Assembly (NCBI GenBank): GCA_900177435.1
Contig: FXAI01000001.1
Location: 683,361 to 747,360, forward strand
DNA from: Alteromonadaceae bacterium Bs31
GTDB lineage: Bacteria > Pseudomonadota > Gammaproteobacteria > Pseudomonadales > Cellvibrionaceae
Reading direction: 5' to 3'
Length of the DNA: 64,000 nucleotides
Shown here: piece after piece, positions 26,831-36,444 of the stretch
How the letters are laid out: each line of letters opens with the position of its first letter
Position numbering within the stretch: position 1 is the stretch's first letter
The notes under the pieces: generated by a model
What the model was told of the DNA's origin: nothing
The model's input: only the letters and a program-made list of their open reading frames with translations
The model's database searches: none
Made by a program: the position numbers and the translations under genes

Positions 26831-27786
26831 TTGTAGAGATAGTCACTAAAAGCGGAAGAGCAATGGAGCTTCATTCTTTTCATAAAGGACGGATAAGTAT
26901 CGGTCGAGGTTATGGCAATGATCTTATTCTACAGGACCCATTTATGGAGGCGGAGCACCTTGATGTTTGGCTCGATGAGGAATCCGGTAAGATATTTGTG
27001 CAGGATAAAAACACCCTCAATGGTACGCACATACAACGCTCTGAAGAATACCTTCCTGCAAATGAGCCAATAGAGCTGGCTGCCGGGCAAATTCTCTCTT
27101 TGGGGAAAACACACATAAGGCTGGTGGATAAACAGCAGCCCTTGCCGGCAGCAATAAAATTATCCGTATTGGAGCCTATGTATACCAAATTGGGTTCCTG
27201 GTGGCTTACCTTATTGTCGGCTTTGGTCTTATCTGCTTTGAGCTTGCTTGCGGCCTATTGGGCGGCACCTCATTCAGACAAACTTTTAAAGGAGCTTGTG
27301 CAAGTTGTATTTATGCTTGCAAGCGCCATTTTCTATGCTTCCCTTTGGCTATTGGTGGCTCGCTTAAATAACAGGGAAGGGCGCTTCCTGTTTAATGTTA
27401 ATTTGCTGCTTGTTTTACTAGTGTTAGATGCGATTGTTCAAATGTTAATACCTGCCTATGAATTTAACCTGGGCTGGTTGTTGTCGGGCGGTTATTTAAT
27501 GATGTTAGTCATGTTTTTACTAACCTCAGGTGTCCTGTTCATTTCTATGACGCAAACCCTTAACAGTAAACCCTGGGTGGCCTTAGGTTTTGCCTCTGTT
27601 GTTGGGTTTTTATTTGTAATGGATGAAATAAGCCGCAGCTTGTTTCCACCCGACTTTGAAAGCGCCCCAGCTTATAATATGACATTGGTGTCGCCAAAAT
27701 ATCAATTCAGAGGGGCTGTGAGTGAAGGTGCTTTTCTGGAGCGCGTAAACGCATCCTACCAGCACTATTCTTCTGAGGATAAATAG
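26821..27786 (+). CDS. FHA-domain membrane protein coupled to the serine protease
   Basis: Residues 1 to about 105 form a forkhead-associated domain: ISIGRGYGNDLILQDPFMEAEHLDVWL, then DKNTLNGTHI. The Arg and Asn-Gly-Thr positions are kept, but the usual Ser of the SxxH phosphothreonine pocket is replaced (MEAEH), so phosphopeptide binding is uncertain. Residues about 125-275 contain five hydrophobic segments, and the C-terminal 45 residues are polar. The domain order puts FHA in the cytoplasm. The gene overlaps the secreted protease gene; the pair may act as a two-sided membrane module. ATG at 26827 is an alternative start two codons later. Confidence 0.8.
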   Translation: MEMIVEIVTKSGRAMELHSFHKGRISIGRGYGNDLILQDPFMEAEHLDVWLDEESGKIFVQDKNTLNGTHIQRSEEYLPANEPIELAAGQILSLGKTHIRLVDKQQPLPAAIKLSVLEPMYTKLGSWWLTLLSALVLSALSLLAAYWAAPHSDKLLKELVQVVFMLASAIFYASLWLLVARLNNREGRFLFNVNLLLVLLVLDAIVQMLIPAYEFNLGWLLSGGYLMMLVMFLLTSGVLFISMTQTLNSKPWVALGFASVVGFLFVMDEISRSLFPPDFESAPAYNMTLVSPKYQFRGAVSEGAFLERVNASYQHYSSEDK

Positions 27787-27806
27787 GCTCTAGGGAGCTA
27801 GTGCAT

Positions 27807-27844
27807 AGCCCGGATACTGCAATGCTTAGCAGAGTATCCGGGCT
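27807..27844. terminator. Bidirectional hairpin between convergent genes
   Basis: AGCCCGGATACT (27807-27818) and AGTATCCGGGCT (27833-27844) form a perfect 12-bp stem with a 14-nt loop. It lies 20 bp after the FHA gene and 32 bp after the convergent symporter gene. T-tracts are short on both sides, so it may also block exonucleases. Confidence 0.65.
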
Positions 27845-27876
27845 TGTTAAGCCTGCGTGGTTTCCTGCGTTCTGTT

Positions 27877-29283
27877 TTATTCGGCTTCTCGAGCTTGAAG
27901 CTCGTCGGTGATGCCTCGCATTTGAGCGTCGCTAAGTGGGTATATGAGCATCGCTACAGCTCCCAGTAAGCAAGCTACCATAGGTGCCCAGCTCATCATA
28001 ATGCTCATGATTTCTTTTACGTTTTCAGCTTGCACTTGATCGGGCTGGTATCCCGCAAGGCCCAATAAAATACCTGTTAGCGAGCCACCAACAGCCCAGC
28101 CGAATTTTTGAGAGAGCGAACCTGCAGACATCACAAGTGCAGAAGAGTCGCTGCCAGTTTGGTGTTTGATGTAGGCAGCAATATCTGTGTACATGGCAAA
28201 TAAAATCGCCGCTGTGGGGCCGGTTAAAAAGGAGAAGGCGCACTGAGCTATGATGATGGTAGTGATGTTAGTGTTTGGGATGTAGTAGAAAAGAATAGAG
28301 ATAAAAGCAGAGACGGTAATCAAAGAGATATACATTTTTTTCTTATCAACTTTTTTTACGAAAAAGCTCATAAAAACAATGCCTAGCAGAGAAAATACCG
28401 TACCAAGGGTAAAGAAAGCACTTACCGCACCTCCCTTAATAAACCCTATGTTCCACGCTTCAACGGCTGTTTGGTCGGCATAGTATTTGAAATAGAAGGC
28501 TGCCACTCCGAAGCGAATAGTAAATGCTGCGATAGTAAAAAACGCTACAAAAAACAATATCCACCAAGGTTTGTTTGTAACTATAATTTTCAGGTCTTTG
28601 CTGAGTTCACCTTTAACTTTAACCTTTGGCGTGATGCGCTCTCTTGTCATTTTTCCGGTAAGAATGAAGCACGCGACGGCGATCACGGCGAATAGTGCCA
28701 TTGTTAAAAAGAACCCCCTTTGCTCGTTTCCTGCGCCGAGTAATGCCACAACAGTCATCAAACTACTGGAAACAAAAAGACCGGCAAGCTGAGCACCGAT
28801 CATGCGAAAAAAACTGGTGCTACTACGTTCGCTGGGCTCTTTGGACATAACGCTCATGAGCGCGGAATAGGGAATATTAATTGCGGTATAAATCATGCCA
28901 AACGCAGTATAGGTAACCCAAGCGTAAACTAATTTGCCTGAGGGGCTTAAGTCCGGCGTGAAGAACGCAACAGAGCCTACCAGGCCAAACGGAACTGCGA
29001 ACCAGAAGAGAAAGGGCCGGTATTTTCCGAGCCCGGCTCTTTGAGGGTTTCTGTCAGCAAGAATACCCATTACCGGGTCGTTCACTACGTCCCATACGCG
29101 TGTAACCAGTAACATAATGCCAACGGATAGGGCTGATATGCCGAATACGTCGGTATAAAAGTAGGTGCCGTAGAGAATAAAGGGCATCCAAAAAAGGTTC
29201 GATGCGAAATCCCCCAGGCCGTAGCCGAACTTCTCCTGAAAAGGGATAACCTGAGATGGGTCTACTTGTCTTTTATTAGGCAT
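27877..29283 (-). CDS. GPH-family sugar:cation symporter (MFS)
   Basis: A 468-residue, twelve-helix carrier of the glycoside-pentoside-hexuronide:cation family (MelB relatives). The N-terminus FQEKFGYGLGDFASNLFW and the helix 2-3 loop TRVWDVVNDPVMGILADR are family hallmarks; the Asp residues belong to the cation site in MelB. It would import a di- or oligosaccharide with Na+ or H+ into the cytoplasm. Its place between two GH94 phosphorylase genes suggests that their substrate enters here, but the substrate is not readable from sequence. The start is ATG at 29283. A 12-bp hairpin separates its 3' end from the FHA gene. Confidence 0.88.
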   Translation of the reverse strand: MPNKRQVDPSQVIPFQEKFGYGLGDFASNLFWMPFILYGTYFYTDVFGISALSVGIMLLVTRVWDVVNDPVMGILADRNPQRAGLGKYRPFLFWFAVPFGLVGSVAFFTPDLSPSGKLVYAWVTYTAFGMIYTAINIPYSALMSVMSKEPSERSSTSFFRMIGAQLAGLFVSSSLMTVVALLGAGNEQRGFFLTMALFAVIAVACFILTGKMTRERITPKVKVKGELSKDLKIIVTNKPWWILFFVAFFTIAAFTIRFGVAAFYFKYYADQTAVEAWNIGFIKGGAVSAFFTLGTVFSLLGIVFMSFFVKKVDKKKMYISLITVSAFISILFYYIPNTNITTIIIAQCAFSFLTGPTAAILFAMYTDIAAYIKHQTGSDSSALVMSAGSLSQKFGWAVGGSLTGILLGLAGYQPDQVQAENVKEIMSIMMSWAPMVACLLGAVAMLIYPLSDAQMRGITDELQAREAE

Positions 29284-29592
29284 AGCAGTCTCTTTTTATA
29301 GTTTTTTTGAGGTAAATACGAATTCGATATTTAAAGGGCTATGTGTGCTTTATCTCTCTAGAAACTAATGGATTTTATTCGCCATTTAGCTCTGAGTAGG
29401 CTTAATTTGGATCCAGCAACTGCACCTTAATCTATTGCTTGTTACGCAAAGAAGTATATCTTTCTTGGCAGTGAATAGATATTGATAGATCTCAGGGATT
29501 GGTTTTTCTGCGATTGCTAGCTGATCCTTTTAATGTACACTTTTTGCGATTATTTTGGTCGAGAAATGGTTGATCCGTGCCAGGCTGATGAT
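29284..29592. other. Upstream region of the GPH symporter gene
   Basis: About 310 bp of AT-rich sequence between the symporter start and the terminator at 29593. It must hold the symporter promoter. I see no strong palindromic operator and no small gene. Confidence 0.35.
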
Positions 29593-29630
29593 AAAAAACC
29601 CGCAAGGCTTATCGGCCTTGCGGGTTTTTT
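29593..29630 (-). terminator. Strong bidirectional intrinsic terminator
   Basis: AAAAAACCCGCAAGGC pairs with GCCTTGCGGGTTTTTT around a short loop, giving a U-run on either strand. It sits 21 bp after the stop of the minus-strand gene at 29652-30110 and also shields the symporter region from readthrough. Confidence 0.9.
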
Positions 29631-29651
29631 AGGTGTGAAGGCTTGCTTTAA

Positions 29652-30110
29652 TTACTTTGCACTAACGACAACCAGTTGACCTTTGCGCAGGCTGTTAAAG
29701 TCAGAGCCTTTTACATTGCCGGAAACTTTTACTTTGTCACTGAAGCGAACTTCAACAACTTCATTGTAGGCAACACGAATACGTGCTGAGAGACTGTCTC
29801 GGTCCAAGCTTACAATCTCGCCTTCAATTTTTTCAGTGGTAGGTGAGTAGGTGGTGCGCTTTATTTTTATACTCTGGCCTGTACTCAGGTCAGACAGCGC
29901 GGCTTGCTCCCCATCGAAGTAGATATTTGCGGAAGGTTTTAGCATTACTTCCTCTTTACTGCCGAAGAATCCTTGAACTACCAGTGTGTTTTGCAGGCTA
30001 TTGATGGATGCAATTTTTCCACTAACAACGTCTGTGTCCACAATTGAATACGCGCTGGCGAATGAAGACAGGAAAGTTAGGGTTGCGATAGCTACGAAAT
30101 TCTTAAGCAT
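29652..30110 (-). CDS. Small exported protein, DUF5666-like
   Basis: 152 residues with a clear signal peptide (1 to about 20, ending SFASA). The remainder is two repeats of a small beta-rich unit: VVSGKIASINSLQNTLVVQG, LSTGQSIKIKRTTYS, then IEGEIVSLDRDSLSARIRVA and LRKGQLVVVSAK. This resembles the OB-fold modules of DUF5666-type periplasmic proteins. The function is unknown. It is transcribed alone, with a strong terminator downstream. Confidence 0.75.
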   Translation of the reverse strand: MLKNFVAIATLTFLSSFASAYSIVDTDVVSGKIASINSLQNTLVVQGFFGSKEEVMLKPSANIYFDGEQAALSDLSTGQSIKIKRTTYSPTTEKIEGEIVSLDRDSLSARIRVAYNEVVEVRFSDKVKVSGNVKGSDFNSLRKGQLVVVSAK

Positions 30111-30356
30111 GTTTGGGTTACCTTTGGTTTGTGTTTGGGGTTGATCAAAAGATGTGCGTATATTACACGTGAACCCGAATTAGTGTTACCAAAAGAAACG
30201 CAATATTTAGATGTCTTTGCTATCAATAGAGTCTGGTTATCATTTGTTATGAATAAGAGCTATTAAAAGACGCTATATTGGCGTAAGTATATGTCAGGGA
30301 GGAATAAAGAGTTGAAAATATGCCTGAGTGTTACCTTGGGTATCGCTTGTGAGAAT

Positions 30357-30388
30357 AAAAAACCCGGCACGCAGTGGCCGGGTTTTAT
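30357..30388 (-). terminator. Intrinsic terminator of the cepA unit
   Basis: AAAAAACCCGGC (30357-30368) and GCCGGGTTTT form a stem around an 8-nt loop, with a U-run when read on the minus strand. It begins 34 bp past the cepA stop. Confidence 0.88.
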
Positions 30389-30421
30389 TGTTGAAATTAC
30401 ATAGTCTGATGAAAAAAGCCT

Positions 30422-32857
30422 TTAGCCGAGCACCACTTCCACGCTCACGTTGCTACCTTCGGCTTGCAGAGGAATAAGGGTGCCTTCGACAGGCTCGCCG
30501 TTAACCATCAAAGACTTAACGCCTTTAGATACATGCTGTGGATTTTTCACTTCAATATTGTAAGTTGTGCCGCGGAACTTGCGGCTGACTTTAAAGCCGT
30601 CCCAGTCTTTAGGAATGGCGGGGTCTATGTTGAGGCCCTTGTAGTCAGGTTTAACACCGAGAATATACTGAGTTATGGCCACGTAGTTCCAGGAGGCTGT
30701 TCCTGTAAGCCAGGAATTTTTGCCTTCACCCGGTTTGAAGGCATCTTTACCGGCAATCATCTGACAATACACATAGGGTTCAACCTTGTGCAGATCGCTG
30801 ATGTCTTCAATAAAGGCTGGTGCAACCTTACAGTAATAGTCATAGGCTCTGTCACCATTACCTATTTGTGCCTCAGCAATGACAATCCAGGGGTTGTTGT
30901 GGCAGAAGATTCCTGCGTTTTCTTTGTAGCCCGCCGGGTAGGTGGAAATTTCACCATACTCAATGTAGTACTTGGTGAAAGCTGGCTGTTGCAGCACGAT
31001 GCCGTACTCGCAATCCAGGTGCTCCTTAACGGAATCCATGGCTTTATGAACCATGCCATCCTCTTCTCCAATACCCGCCATGCCGCAAAAGCCCTGTGAC
31101 TCAATGAAGATCTTTCCTTCTTCGTTTTCTTTAGAGCCGATTTTCTTGCCGTAGTAGTCGTAAGCGCGCAGATACCAATCGCCGTCCCAGCCGTCTTTCT
31201 TAACGGCTTCGATCATTGCGTCAACGTGGCTTTGAGCTTCTTCTGCTTCGCCATCTTTGCCAATGGTGCGACAAAGCTTCACGAATTCCTTACCGTACAG
31301 TACGAAAGAGCCAGCAATCATTAGAGATTCAGCAGTGAAGCCTTTTTTGTTTCCGGTTGTTTGGAACGATTCGTTGGGATCTTCAGAGAAGCAGTTGAGG
31401 TTCAGGCAGTCGTTCCAGTCTGCTCGGCCAATCAGTGGCAAGCCGTGGGGTCCAAGGTTGTTAACCGTGAAATAAAATGAGCGCTTAAGATGCTCGAAGT
31501 GGCTTGTAGCTTTGCTCTCATCATTGTCGTAAGGCACTTGCTCATCGAGAATGGCAAGGTCACCGGTTTCTTTAATGTAGTCGGTGGTTGAGAGAATGAG
31601 CCACAAGGGGTCATCGTTAAATCCGCCGCCCAGCGCGTGGTTGCCGCGTTTGGTGAGAGGCTGGTATTGGTGGTAGGCCGAGCCATCTTCAAATTGGGTT
31701 GAGGCGATATCGATAATACGTTCGCGGGCGCGTTCGGGCGCTTGATGTACAAAGCCGATTAGATCCTGGCTGGAGTCGCGGAACCCCATGCCACGACCAA
31801 TGCCGGTTTCAAAGAACGAAGCCGAGCGGCTCATGTTGAAGGTAACCATGCACTGGTATTGGTTCCAGATATTTACCATGCGATCCAGTCGCTCATCACC
31901 GGAATCGACGGAGTAGTTAGACAGCAGGTCGCTCCAGTAGTCGCTCAGCTTTTTCAGTTCCGCATCGACTTTTTCAACTGTATCGAAACGTGCGATCAGC
32001 TCTTTAGCAGGTGTTTTATTAATAACACCTTTGCTCTCCCACTTATTGGCAGGATCTACTTCGATGTAGCCTAAAACGAAAACCAGCTCTTTTTCTTCGC
32101 CTGGAGCCAGTTCAACTTCGATGTAGTGAGATGCACAAGGTGACCAGCCGTGGGCTTCTGAGTTGCGCGGTTTGCCCTCGAATACGGCATCAGGGCGATC
32201 GAAATCATTGTAAAGGCCTTTCCATATATCGCGATCAGTATCGTAGCCCTGAATGGGTGCATTCACTGAATAGAAGGCGTAGTGATTGCGGCGCTCTTTA
32301 AACTCTGTTTTGTGATAAATAACCGAATCTTGAACTTCGACTTCGCCAGTGGAAAGGTTGCGTTGAAGGTTTTGCATGTCGTCTTCGGCATTCCAAAGAC
32401 ACCACTCAGCCCATGAGAACAGCTTCAATTTTTTTGTTTCGCCAGACTTATTCGTCAGCTTAACTTTTTGAACTTCGGCAGTGGTTTTTAGTGGAATGAA
32501 ATAGGTCACTTCCGCTTCAACACCTTTGCGCTCGCCGGTGATGCGGGTGTAGCTCATGCCGTGGGCACAAGAGTAGTTATCTAGCTCTGCCTTAACCGGC
32601 TTCCAGCCGGGTGACCACACGTCTCCGCCATCATTGATGTAAAAATATTTACCGCCATTATCAACAGGAACGTTGTTATAGCGATAGCGGGTGAGGCGGC
32701 GGAATTTCGCATCTTTGTAAAAGGTGTATCCGCCCGCCGTGTTTGACATAAGACTGAAGAAGTCTTCGTTGCCGAGATAGTTAATCCACGGATACGGAGT
32801 TTTTGGGTTCGTGATGACGTACTCACGAGCTTTATCGTCAAAATGACCAAATTTCAT
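30422..32857 (-). CDS. cepA: Cellobiose phosphorylase (GH94)
   Basis: Phosphorolyses cellobiose to alpha-glucose 1-phosphate and glucose in the cytoplasm. The 811-residue sequence follows characterised Cellulomonas and clostridial cellobiose phosphorylases over its whole length: [61 protein letters not shown], and general acid D480 in [14 protein letters not shown]. Also present are the [13 protein letters not shown] segment, [17 protein letters not shown], and the C-terminal [12 protein letters not shown] sheet. It lies 99 bp downstream of the SSS symporter gene on the same strand, forming an uptake-phosphorolysis unit, and is followed by a terminator. Confidence 0.95.
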   Translation of the reverse strand: MKFGHFDDKAREYVITNPKTPYPWINYLGNEDFFSLMSNTAGGYTFYKDAKFRRLTRYRYNNVPVDNGGKYFYINDGGDVWSPGWKPVKAELDNYSCAHGMSYTRITGERKGVEAEVTYFIPLKTTAEVQKVKLTNKSGETKKLKLFSWAEWCLWNAEDDMQNLQRNLSTGEVEVQDSVIYHKTEFKERRNHYAFYSVNAPIQGYDTDRDIWKGLYNDFDRPDAVFEGKPRNSEAHGWSPCASHYIEVELAPGEEKELVFVLGYIEVDPANKWESKGVINKTPAKELIARFDTVEKVDAELKKLSDYWSDLLSNYSVDSGDERLDRMVNIWNQYQCMVTFNMSRSASFFETGIGRGMGFRDSSQDLIGFVHQAPERARERIIDIASTQFEDGSAYHQYQPLTKRGNHALGGGFNDDPLWLILSTTDYIKETGDLAILDEQVPYDNDESKATSHFEHLKRSFYFTVNNLGPHGLPLIGRADWNDCLNLNCFSEDPNESFQTTGNKKGFTAESLMIAGSFVLYGKEFVKLCRTIGKDGEAEEAQSHVDAMIEAVKKDGWDGDWYLRAYDYYGKKIGSKENEEGKIFIESQGFCGMAGIGEEDGMVHKAMDSVKEHLDCEYGIVLQQPAFTKYYIEYGEISTYPAGYKENAGIFCHNNPWIVIAEAQIGNGDRAYDYYCKVAPAFIEDISDLHKVEPYVYCQMIAGKDAFKPGEGKNSWLTGTASWNYVAITQYILGVKPDYKGLNIDPAIPKDWDGFKVSRKFRGTTYNIEVKNPQHVSKGVKSLMVNGEPVEGTLIPLQAEGSNVSVEVVLG

Positions 32858-32956
32858 TTTTTTCTACCTTAGCGCGTTATAGGTTAAATACATAAGAGCA
32901 TTGAATATTGGCCCCAATCGCCTCTATCCAAAGCTCAGTTCCGTGTTGTTATTATT

Positions 32957-34846
32957 TTAAGCCGAAGCGTTTTCTCTTTCGATTTCCTCTTCTGGCCAGT
33001 CTCTCAATTTTTTGTACCAGGTTTTCCAGAGAATCAAAGCAGCGCTAGTCGACAGCGAAGCCGTTATCGCCGCAGAATAAAACTCCTTGATTACAAAGAA
33101 AATTGGCAGTGCTACTAGAGAGGTTTGTAGCACAATACCAACGAGAATGTTAAACATATCCCGCTTGAAATTCGGGTTGCTTGTGAAGCCCGGGTTTTCT
33201 GCCGCCACCTTATCGTGAATAGGCTTCCAGTAACCCCAGGGGCGAACCATTTTATAGAATATTTTTAGGCGCTCTTCGTCTTCAGCTTCTGTGTAGATGC
33301 TACCTGCGACTGCAGCTGTGGCAGACGCGATGAGTATGAAGGGGAAAGCATAAAGTGGAAGGATATCGCTCGGAACGGCAGGTAGTAATTTACCCGCAAG
33401 AGGTACCAGCAATGCACAGCCTACGCCCACTATCATGCCCCAGAAATAGCCCATGCCATTAAATCGCCACCAGTACCACTTGAGTACGTTGGAAACCGTG
33501 TAGCCTCCATACAAGCCAGAGACGATCCACTGCAGTACGGCGTTGATACTGGAAATAAGCAGGCCAATACAGGTACTAATAATGACTACGCCCACGGAAA
33601 CGGCATAGCTCATTCTAACCAGTTTTTTGGCGGAGGCCTTCGGGTTTATGTAGCGCTTGTATATGTCATTAACAAGGTAGGCAGGTGCTGCATTTACTGT
33701 TGATGCAAAGGTAGACATAAATGCCGCAAGCAAGCCCGCCAACAGTAAGCCCATTACTCCGGCAGGAGCAAACTGACTGATTGCAGAAGGCAGGATGTTT
33801 TCAAAATCGATTCTTCCGCCAACGTCCAAGTTTAATTGATTATAAAAAACCAAAGCCAGTACGGTAAAGCCGGCAATCATCAGGTAGCGAATTGGCATGA
33901 GTACCACGGAAACGAAACCACTCATTTTCGCCGCTTCGCGTGGAGATTTTGTTGCGAGAATTTTTTGCATATCGTAATTGGGAGCAGGGCCAGCAGCACT
34001 GATCAACACTCCCTTGAATAACATCATCATTACAAAAATAGTGAACAGCTCGTAGCCATCTGAATTAATTTTGCTCATTACCTCTGGAATGGTATGACTC
34101 CAGTCGAGACCAAGCTCCCAGCCAAAGAAAGGGTTGGTCCAACCACTGGGCACGGCTGCCTGTAAAGCTTCTGGCGACACATTACTCATGGCGATGGCGG
34201 CAATGATGACTGCCGATACCGCCATAATGGTGAATTGCAGGAGGTCTGCCCATACGATACTTAGCATGCCGCCGAGCATTACATAGAAGGTGGCGATTGC
34301 CGTGAACAAAATACCGTAGAGGTGCGGTACATATTTGGCTGATACAGAGAATGGCACATAAGGTGATACCACCTCCCAGGGAATGAAAATCAGCATAAAT
34401 TTACCGATTCCCACAAAACCGTAGGCAAGAAAGCCAAGCACGCCGATAAGTGCAAATACAACAATGATGGCATGAGAAAGTACGCCACCAAGGTCATCGC
34501 CAAACCGCATACGTATCCATTCTGCGCCGGTTAGTACGTTTGATCGGCGCAACCACAGAGACAAAAACACCATCAGGAAAACTTGGTTGAATACTGGCCA
34601 CAGCCAGGGGATCCAGATACTTTTTAGTCCGTAAACAAAAAGCAGGGTAACCAGCCACATGGTACCAGAGATATCAAACATGCCGGATGCATTGGAAAGG
34701 CTGAGCATATACCAAGGCAGGGTTTTACCCCCCAGGAAGTAGGCGTCCAGGTTTTTCGATGCTCTTTTTTTCAGCATGATACCGATTACCACCGTGCTGG
34801 CCAGATAAAGGCCAATGATGGTGATATCTAAAGCAGAAAGATGCAT
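32957..34846 (-). CDS. Sodium:solute symporter (SSS/SGLT family), likely for cellobiose or glucose
   Basis: A 629-residue membrane protein of the solute:sodium symporter family. Helix 1 starts LDITIIGLYLASTVVIGIMLKK, followed by DAYFLGGKTLPWYMLSLSNASGMFD, the characteristic SSS N-terminus. Further motifs are GGMLSIVWADLLQF and LLLAGLLAAFMSTFASTVNAAPAYLVNDIY, which contains the Na2-site serines. About 13-14 helices are expected. The cytoplasmic C-terminus (about 520-570) is charged, with two further hydrophobic segments after it. It is upstream of cepA on the same strand, so it probably imports cellobiose with Na+; glucose is an alternative. Confidence 0.9.
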   Translation of the reverse strand: MHLSALDITIIGLYLASTVVIGIMLKKRASKNLDAYFLGGKTLPWYMLSLSNASGMFDISGTMWLVTLLFVYGLKSIWIPWLWPVFNQVFLMVFLSLWLRRSNVLTGAEWIRMRFGDDLGGVLSHAIIVVFALIGVLGFLAYGFVGIGKFMLIFIPWEVVSPYVPFSVSAKYVPHLYGILFTAIATFYVMLGGMLSIVWADLLQFTIMAVSAVIIAAIAMSNVSPEALQAAVPSGWTNPFFGWELGLDWSHTIPEVMSKINSDGYELFTIFVMMMLFKGVLISAAGPAPNYDMQKILATKSPREAAKMSGFVSVVLMPIRYLMIAGFTVLALVFYNQLNLDVGGRIDFENILPSAISQFAPAGVMGLLLAGLLAAFMSTFASTVNAAPAYLVNDIYKRYINPKASAKKLVRMSYAVSVGVVIISTCIGLLISSINAVLQWIVSGLYGGYTVSNVLKWYWWRFNGMGYFWGMIVGVGCALLVPLAGKLLPAVPSDILPLYAFPFILIASATAAVAGSIYTEAEDEERLKIFYKMVRPWGYWKPIHDKVAAENPGFTSNPNFKRDMFNILVGIVLQTSLVALPIFFVIKEFYSAAITASLSTSAALILWKTWYKKLRDWPEEEIERENASA

Positions 34847-35497
34847 GAGACCGACGCCTTTTGTATTTAATTGTTTTTTTAACGGGTCTGCGTGTAACCA
34901 ACGATCTTGTGCATTACTTTAATACTCAGCCGAGCGGAACGAGCTACTGCCGAGGTATCAAGTAATGCAGCTCAAGCTTTGGGGCTCAAACAGATACTCC
35001 TGAAATTGTGTCTACATACATGTAATTTTATCTTGCTGAGTCACTGTGAGATGTCTGCCCTTATTTCCCCCTGAAATAAAGAATGCCACCGCTGGCTAGT
35101 CAAGCTTCAATGTAGGCGAGTGTATTTTATGAGAATTTGTGGCAATTGACAGCTCTCAAGCGCTAAAAAACCTCAATAAACAAGATATTTCCGTAAAAAT
35201 GATCGAATTTCCTTGTTGCAGGGGCATCTGGAAATGGTGGCGCCGACGATTTCTCAAATAGCTAATCGTTTTCACCGAAATATACTTGGGTTTTTCCAGA
35301 TTCGTGTAATCGGTTTAGCTTAAATAATTGCCCTGTCTCGCGTGCCTTTTCTCTGTCGCTCATGTTATAAGGTTTCCGCGCGTAAAAAAAATATGTTGAC
35401 GCAATCGAAGAATAAGCAAGAGCAACGATAACAATAACGCATACTTCTCATCGATTACGCCAGCGAGTGAGAAGAATCTTGTTTTTAAGGAGACTAC
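34847..35497. other. Divergent control region between the SSS-cepA unit and the DUF4380 gene
   Basis: About 650 bp without a gene. AAGGAGA at 35487 is the ribosome site of the DUF4380 gene. A TTGACG box occurs at 35396 but no -10 box lies at the right distance. A palindromic site at 35231-35253 is listed separately. The length fits a regulated divergent promoter pair. Confidence 0.4.
35231..35253. promoter_or_regulatory. Imperfect palindrome, candidate LacI-type operator
   Basis: GAAAT and ATTTC flank a GGTGGCGCCGAC core with the self-complementary GGCGCC in the middle. LacI/GalR-family operators have a central CG and similar length. It lies in the divergent region before the cellobiose uptake genes. 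No regulator gene is nearby. Confidence 0.3.
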
Positions 35498-36340
35498 GTG
35501 AAACAAGAGCTTTTAAAGCTTAAATCCAGCTGTGCGAGCAGACAGATGGAGGTAAGTATTTATGGCGGCAGAGTGCTTTCATTTTCAATTAACAAGCAAA
35601 ATGCCTTAGTCGATTCTGGTGCGCAAGTAGGCTCTACTTTCTGGCCTTCGCCACAATCCCTTTGGGATTGGCCACCGCCAATCGCATTAGATTCTGCTCG
35701 TTACAGTACGCTGGAAGTTTCCGATAGAAAAATTTGTTTACAAAGCGGTGTCGATCATTCCCTTGGAATAAGCGTAATGAAAACGTTTACTTCAGCGTTA
35801 AACGGGTTTCATATGGAGTACGCTTTGGTAAATTCTTCCAATGAAACTGTCACTGTTGCTCCCTGGGAAATCAGTAGGGTGAGTGGGGGTCTGTCTTTTT
35901 ACGCAGCAAATTCGCCACCTGAAATTCAATCTAGCTGCGAAATTAAACATGTAAACGATCATTACTGGTATCAGTATGAGCCAGGAAAGTTGCAGGGAAT
36001 TCCTAAAATATATGCCAACAATACGGCTGGGTGGCTAGCCAACGCCAATGAGGGTTTGCTGTTAATAAAGCGCTTTCCGCAAGTAGAGCCAAAGTTTATC
36101 GCCCCTTCGGAAGCAGAAGTGGAAATCTACGCTCATGCAGATGTTGAAACGCCTTATGTGGAAGTTGAACAGCAGGGTGCCTTCAAAGCGATAAAGCCAG
36201 GGATGGAAAGCCGCTGGGCGGTAGATTGGTTTTTGTTCGAGCTGCCCTCTGATGTCAGGGTTGAAGCCGGCAGTGCGGATCTGCTTAGCTTTGTTGCGGA
36301 TGTACTTCGGCCTGACTCCTGTGTAGCAGAAGTGGGCTAA
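35498..36340 (+). CDS. DUF4380-type protein, mutarotase-like fold
   Basis: 280 residues without signal peptide or membrane segments. GGRVLSFSINKQNALVDSG near the start and FWPSPQSLWDWPPP around residues 49-62 are the features I associate with the DUF4380 family of galactose-mutarotase-like beta-sandwich proteins. A role in handling sugar anomers would suit its position opposite the cellobiose symporter and cepA, but no catalytic residues can be assigned. The start is GTG at 35498 after a good AAGGAGA. It precedes the PHA genes by 104 bp with no terminator seen. Confidence 0.72.
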   Translation: MKQELLKLKSSCASRQMEVSIYGGRVLSFSINKQNALVDSGAQVGSTFWPSPQSLWDWPPPIALDSARYSTLEVSDRKICLQSGVDHSLGISVMKTFTSALNGFHMEYALVNSSNETVTVAPWEISRVSGGLSFYAANSPPEIQSSCEIKHVNDHYWYQYEPGKLQGIPKIYANNTAGWLANANEGLLLIKRFPQVEPKFIAPSEAEVEIYAHADVETPYVEVEQQGAFKAIKPGMESRWAVDWFLFELPSDVRVEAGSADLLSFVADVLRPDSCVAEVG

Positions 36341-36387
36341 AGTACAGGCCTTCGATCAAAAAAACGTTAAATTAGTACACCTTATTG

Positions 36388-36405
36388 TGCAGTGCAGTGT
36401 AAAAT
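36388..36405 (+). promoter_or_regulatory. Candidate PhaR box and -10 element before bdhA
   Basis: TGCAGTGCAG (36388-36397) lies 2 bp before TAAAAT (36400-36405), a good -10 box. The identical decamer occurs twice before the phasin gene at 39798 and once with one change before the phasin gene at 40413. PhaR-type repressors bind TGC/GCA-rich sites at pha promoters. A protein bound here would block the bdhA-phaC-phaR promoter. Confidence 0.6.
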
Positions 36406-36444
36406 GCTCCCCACTCGAAATGCTGTTTTTGGGGAGACCTTGCC

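Noticed and set aside
30464-31099. 211-codon open frame antisense to cepA
   Set aside because: It lies wholly inside a strongly supported GH94 gene and its translation resembles no family; it is a shadow of the coding strand.
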